DNA from: Alkalihalophilus pseudofirmus
Lineage (GTDB): Bacteria > Bacillota > Bacilli > Bacillales > Bacillaceae_D
DNA: 64,000 nt
Assembly: GCF_029094545.1 (NCBI RefSeq)
Contig: NZ_CP117835.1
Span: 186,001-250,000, forward strand
Direction: 5' to 3'
Positions 62,252-64,000 of this stretch are shown piece by piece (the stretch's first letter is position 1; every line of letters starts with the position of its first letter). The position numbers and the translations under genes were made by a program. Below the pieces are notes generated by a model. The model searched no databases, was not told the origin of the DNA, and was given only the letters and a program-made list of their open reading frames with translations.

Positions 62252-63070
62252 ATGCAACCATATATAGTATCCTTTATATTCGAGAATCGTGAAGTATTAA
62301 CGAAAAGATGGGAAGAGCAGCTCCAAGAAGTTCGTAAGGAGAATTATTTAAACTCTATATCTGATACGGTCTATGAAAATACGAATCAAGAGTTTATGAA
62401 TTTCATCTTTGAGTCAGTAGATCGAAACCAAATGCAAGCGAATGAACGGCTGACAAATTTTACAGATCGATTTATTCAGACGGGTTGGCCGCTAGCTTAC
62501 TTCACTCGAGGCCTACAGGCGTTCCGTCGTGCCATCTTAGCGACGCTTTCTGAAAAAGAACATAATGTCGATCAGCTTTTAACTCTTTTTAATGAAGTCG
62601 AAGATTGGATTGACGGCATTATTAATCAATTGGTAACAGATTATACAGGTTCTTGGGAAGATATCTTCGAGATGCAAAAATTGTCTCTTCTTGAACTATC
62701 AGCGCCTTTAATTCCAGTTTTTGAAGGGATTACAGTGATGCCTCTTATCGGAACAATCGATACAAATAGAGCGAAATTAATTATGGAAAATCTGTTGGAC
62801 GGCGTTATTAAAAACCGCTCACAAGTGGTGTTAATAGATATTACAGGCGTTCCGGTTGTTGATACAATGGTTGCTCACCACATTATACAAGCTTCAGAGG
62901 CGGTTCGTCTTGTAGGAGCAACATGCATTTTAGTGGGCATTCGCCCTGAGATCGCTCAAACAATTGTCAACCTTGGAATTGACTTAGGTAAATTCCCTAC
63001 AAAGAGTACATTGCGTAAAGGTATGGAATCAGCTTTAGAAATGACGAATAAAAAAATAGAAGAAATATAA
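62252..63070 (+). CDS. rsbRA: Stressosome co-antagonist RsbRA
   Basis: The 272-aa protein has an N-terminal non-heme-globin sensor (about 1-135) and a STAS domain (about 150-265). Both RsbT target threonines are at the exact B. subtilis numbers, Thr171 (GTIDTNRAK) and Thr205 (VVDTMVAHH). With RsbS it forms the stressosome shell holding RsbT. ATG 62252 follows TGGAGGAAA. rsbS follows after 16 nt. The terminator behind ndoA means the rsb operon has its own promoter in the 245-bp gap. Confidence 0.96.
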   Translation: MQPYIVSFIFENREVLTKRWEEQLQEVRKENYLNSISDTVYENTNQEFMNFIFESVDRNQMQANERLTNFTDRFIQTGWPLAYFTRGLQAFRRAILATLSEKEHNVDQLLTLFNEVEDWIDGIINQLVTDYTGSWEDIFEMQKLSLLELSAPLIPVFEGITVMPLIGTIDTNRAKLIMENLLDGVIKNRSQVVLIDITGVPVVDTMVAHHIIQASEAVRLVGATCILVGIRPEIAQTIVNLGIDLGKFPTKSTLRKGMESALEMTNKKIEEI

Positions 63071-63086
63071 GTTGGAGGAGTTAAAA

Positions 63087-63443
63087 ATGAGGATCCCAAT
63101 TTTAAAACTTCATCAATACTTGCTTATCAGTATTCAAGTAGAGTTAGATGATCAAACAGCATTGCGTTTTCAAGAGGACCTATTAAATAAAATTCACAAA
63201 GAAGGGTCGATTGGAGTTGTCATTGATTTGACATCTGTAGATATGATCGATTCATTCATCGCTAAAGTGTTAGGTGATGTCGTCGATATGTCTAATTTAA
63301 TGGGGGCTCGCGTTGTATTAACAGGAATACAGCCTGCGGTCGCAATTACATTAATTGATATGGGTATTAAACTGGATGATGTTCCTACAGCTCTTGACCT
63401 TGAGCAAGGTTTGGACAAATTGCAGCAGGAACTGGAGGGATGA
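63087..63443 (+). CDS. rsbS: Stressosome antagonist RsbS
   Basis: The 118-aa single STAS domain protein has the RsbT phosphorylation Ser56 in [14 protein letters not shown]. It sequesters RsbT until phosphorylated. ATG 63087 lies behind TTGGAGGAG; TTG 63072 overlaps that site. It is followed by rsbT after 2 nt. Confidence 0.96.
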   Translation: MRIPILKLHQYLLISIQVELDDQTALRFQEDLLNKIHKEGSIGVVIDLTSVDMIDSFIAKVLGDVVDMSNLMGARVVLTGIQPAVAITLIDMGIKLDDVPTALDLEQGLDKLQQELEG

Positions 63444-63445
63444 TC

Positions 63446-63859
63446 ATGGAAACCCAATCCTGTGTAGAAGTAAAAAACGAATGGGGGATTGTTGCTGCTA
63501 GACAAGCAGGTCGTACCCTCTCAAAGGAAATCGGGTTTGGGAGTGTCGATCAAGCGCGGATAACAACAGCCATTTCAGAATTAGCGCGTAATATTTATTT
63601 ATATGCGCAGCGTGGAGAAATATGTTTAGAACTAATTGAGGCACCGTCGAAAACGGGAATGGTTAAAGGAATACAAGTGATTGCTAAAGACCAAGGTCCC
63701 GGAATTTCAGACATTAGACAAGTGATGGTAGATGGATTTACAACCTCTAGCGGTATGGGAGCGGGACTTCCTGGAGTGAAACGTTTAATGGATGAATTTT
63801 CTATTGATTCCGAAGTAGGGGAAGGGACGGTCATCACAACGACGAAGTGGCTTCGTTAA
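63446..63859 (+). CDS. rsbT: Serine/threonine kinase RsbT
   Basis: The 137-aa GHKL-fold kinase has N-box ISELARNIYLYA, G1 DQGPGI and the glycine-rich lid SGMGAGLPGVKRLMDEF. It phosphorylates RsbR and RsbS, is then released, and activates the RsbU phosphatase. ATG 63446 lies 7 nt behind GGAGGG; ATG 63440, overlapping the rsbS stop, is possible. Confidence 0.96.
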   Translation: METQSCVEVKNEWGIVAARQAGRTLSKEIGFGSVDQARITTAISELARNIYLYAQRGEICLELIEAPSKTGMVKGIQVIAKDQGPGISDIRQVMVDGFTTSSGMGAGLPGVKRLMDEFSIDSEVGEGTVITTTKWLR

Positions 63860-63871
63860 AGGAGGGCCAGC

Positions 63872-64000
63872 GTGAATAATACTGTTCAAAAGCTAGAAGA
63901 ATCATACAAACATATATTGCAGACATTCCTTCATGATAAAAGTGAACAAGGGTTATATGAAGCACAGCAATTTAGTAAAATTTTACTTGAGCATCAAATA
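63872..64000 (+). CDS. rsbU: Phosphoserine phosphatase RsbU, N-terminal 43 codons only
   Basis: The gene starts GTG 63872 behind AAAGGAGGG and runs off the window. The visible 43 residues match the RsbU N-terminal RsbT-binding domain (GLYEAQQFSKILLEHQI vs SLYQAQKFSRKTIEHQI in B. subtilis). It should dephosphorylate RsbV and so free sigma-B. The catalytic PP2C domain lies outside the window. Confidence 0.9.
   Translation, partial: MNNTVQKLEESYKHILQTFLHDKSEQGLYEAQQFSKILLEHQI

Noticed and set aside
1-64000. Mobile elements, prophage, CRISPR, rRNA or tRNA genes
   Set aside because: No transposase, integrase, terminal repeats, spaced direct repeats or RNA gene signatures were recognised on either strand.

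Overview
The window looks like chromosome of a low-to-mid GC Gram-positive of the family Bacillaceae, most probably an alkaliphilic or haloalkaliphilic relative of Bacillus (Alkalihalobacillus/Alkalihalophilus/Shouchella-like; the genus is an inference). The grounds are a B. subtilis-like acpS - ydcC - ndoAI - ndoA - rsbRA - rsbS - rsbT - rsbU block, strong AGGAGG ribosome sites, frequent TTG/GTG starts, lipoproteins with very acidic linkers, a high-alkaline subtilisin and a BH0509-family protein. I saw no rRNA, tRNA, CRISPR array, prophage or insertion sequence.

Layout. 1-6.6 kb: 3' end of a diguanylate cyclase, a DadA-like FAD enzyme, an RsbR paralogue, a cyclophilin lipoprotein, ferritin, a uracil/xanthine permease, and a peroxiredoxin whose peroxidatic Cys codon is an in-frame TGA followed by a SECIS-like hairpin. 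6.6-18.2 kb: an iron island with Fur boxes, holding a heme monooxygenase, two FecCD permeases, an AraC regulator, a siderophore-binding lipoprotein and a complete petrobactin operon (asbABCDEF). 18.2-22.7 kb: an M20 amidohydrolase, a small ORF behind a good sigma-B promoter, a CBS-ACT protein, an NCS1 permease and a DsbA/FrnE-like protein. 22.8-28.1 kb: sulfur amino acid uptake, with a cystine-type ABC transporter and a SAM riboswitch before metN-metI-metQ. 28.2-30 kb: an orphan family-5 peptide-binding protein.

30-42.5 kb: a reductive pyrimidine degradation cluster. It has beta-ureidopropionase, PreT, PreA, dihydropyrimidinase, an NCS1 permease, an unknown 78-aa protein, a PucR regulator, a CoA-acylating semialdehyde dehydrogenase and an omega-aminotransferase. 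Together these can take uracil/thymine to acetyl-/propionyl-CoA. A palindrome resembling both parS and the Noc site lies just before it. 42.5-47.5 kb: a multi-PAS histidine kinase, an alkaline subtilisin, a small secreted precursor with five tandem DLPHAG hexapeptides, and a convergent PlcR-like regulator; the last two look like a PlcR-PapR-type peptide signalling pair with a multi-copy pheromone.

47.7-52.1 kb: TetR and HxlR regulators, WrbA, a universal stress protein, two tiny ORFs and MgtE. 52.3-57.5 kb: an Fe(III) ABC transporter and a Fur-box-preceded pair (DUF2325 protein plus an unknown). 57.7-64 kb: a Mn-type substrate-binding lipoprotein behind an MntR-like site, a rhomboid protease, acpS, ydcC, the EndoAI/EndoA toxin-antitoxin pair (no alr in its usual place) and the start of the sigma-B stressosome operon.

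The two most interesting items are the candidate selenocysteine peroxiredoxin (5887-6513) and the tandem-repeat pheromone/PlcR-like pair (46331-47426).
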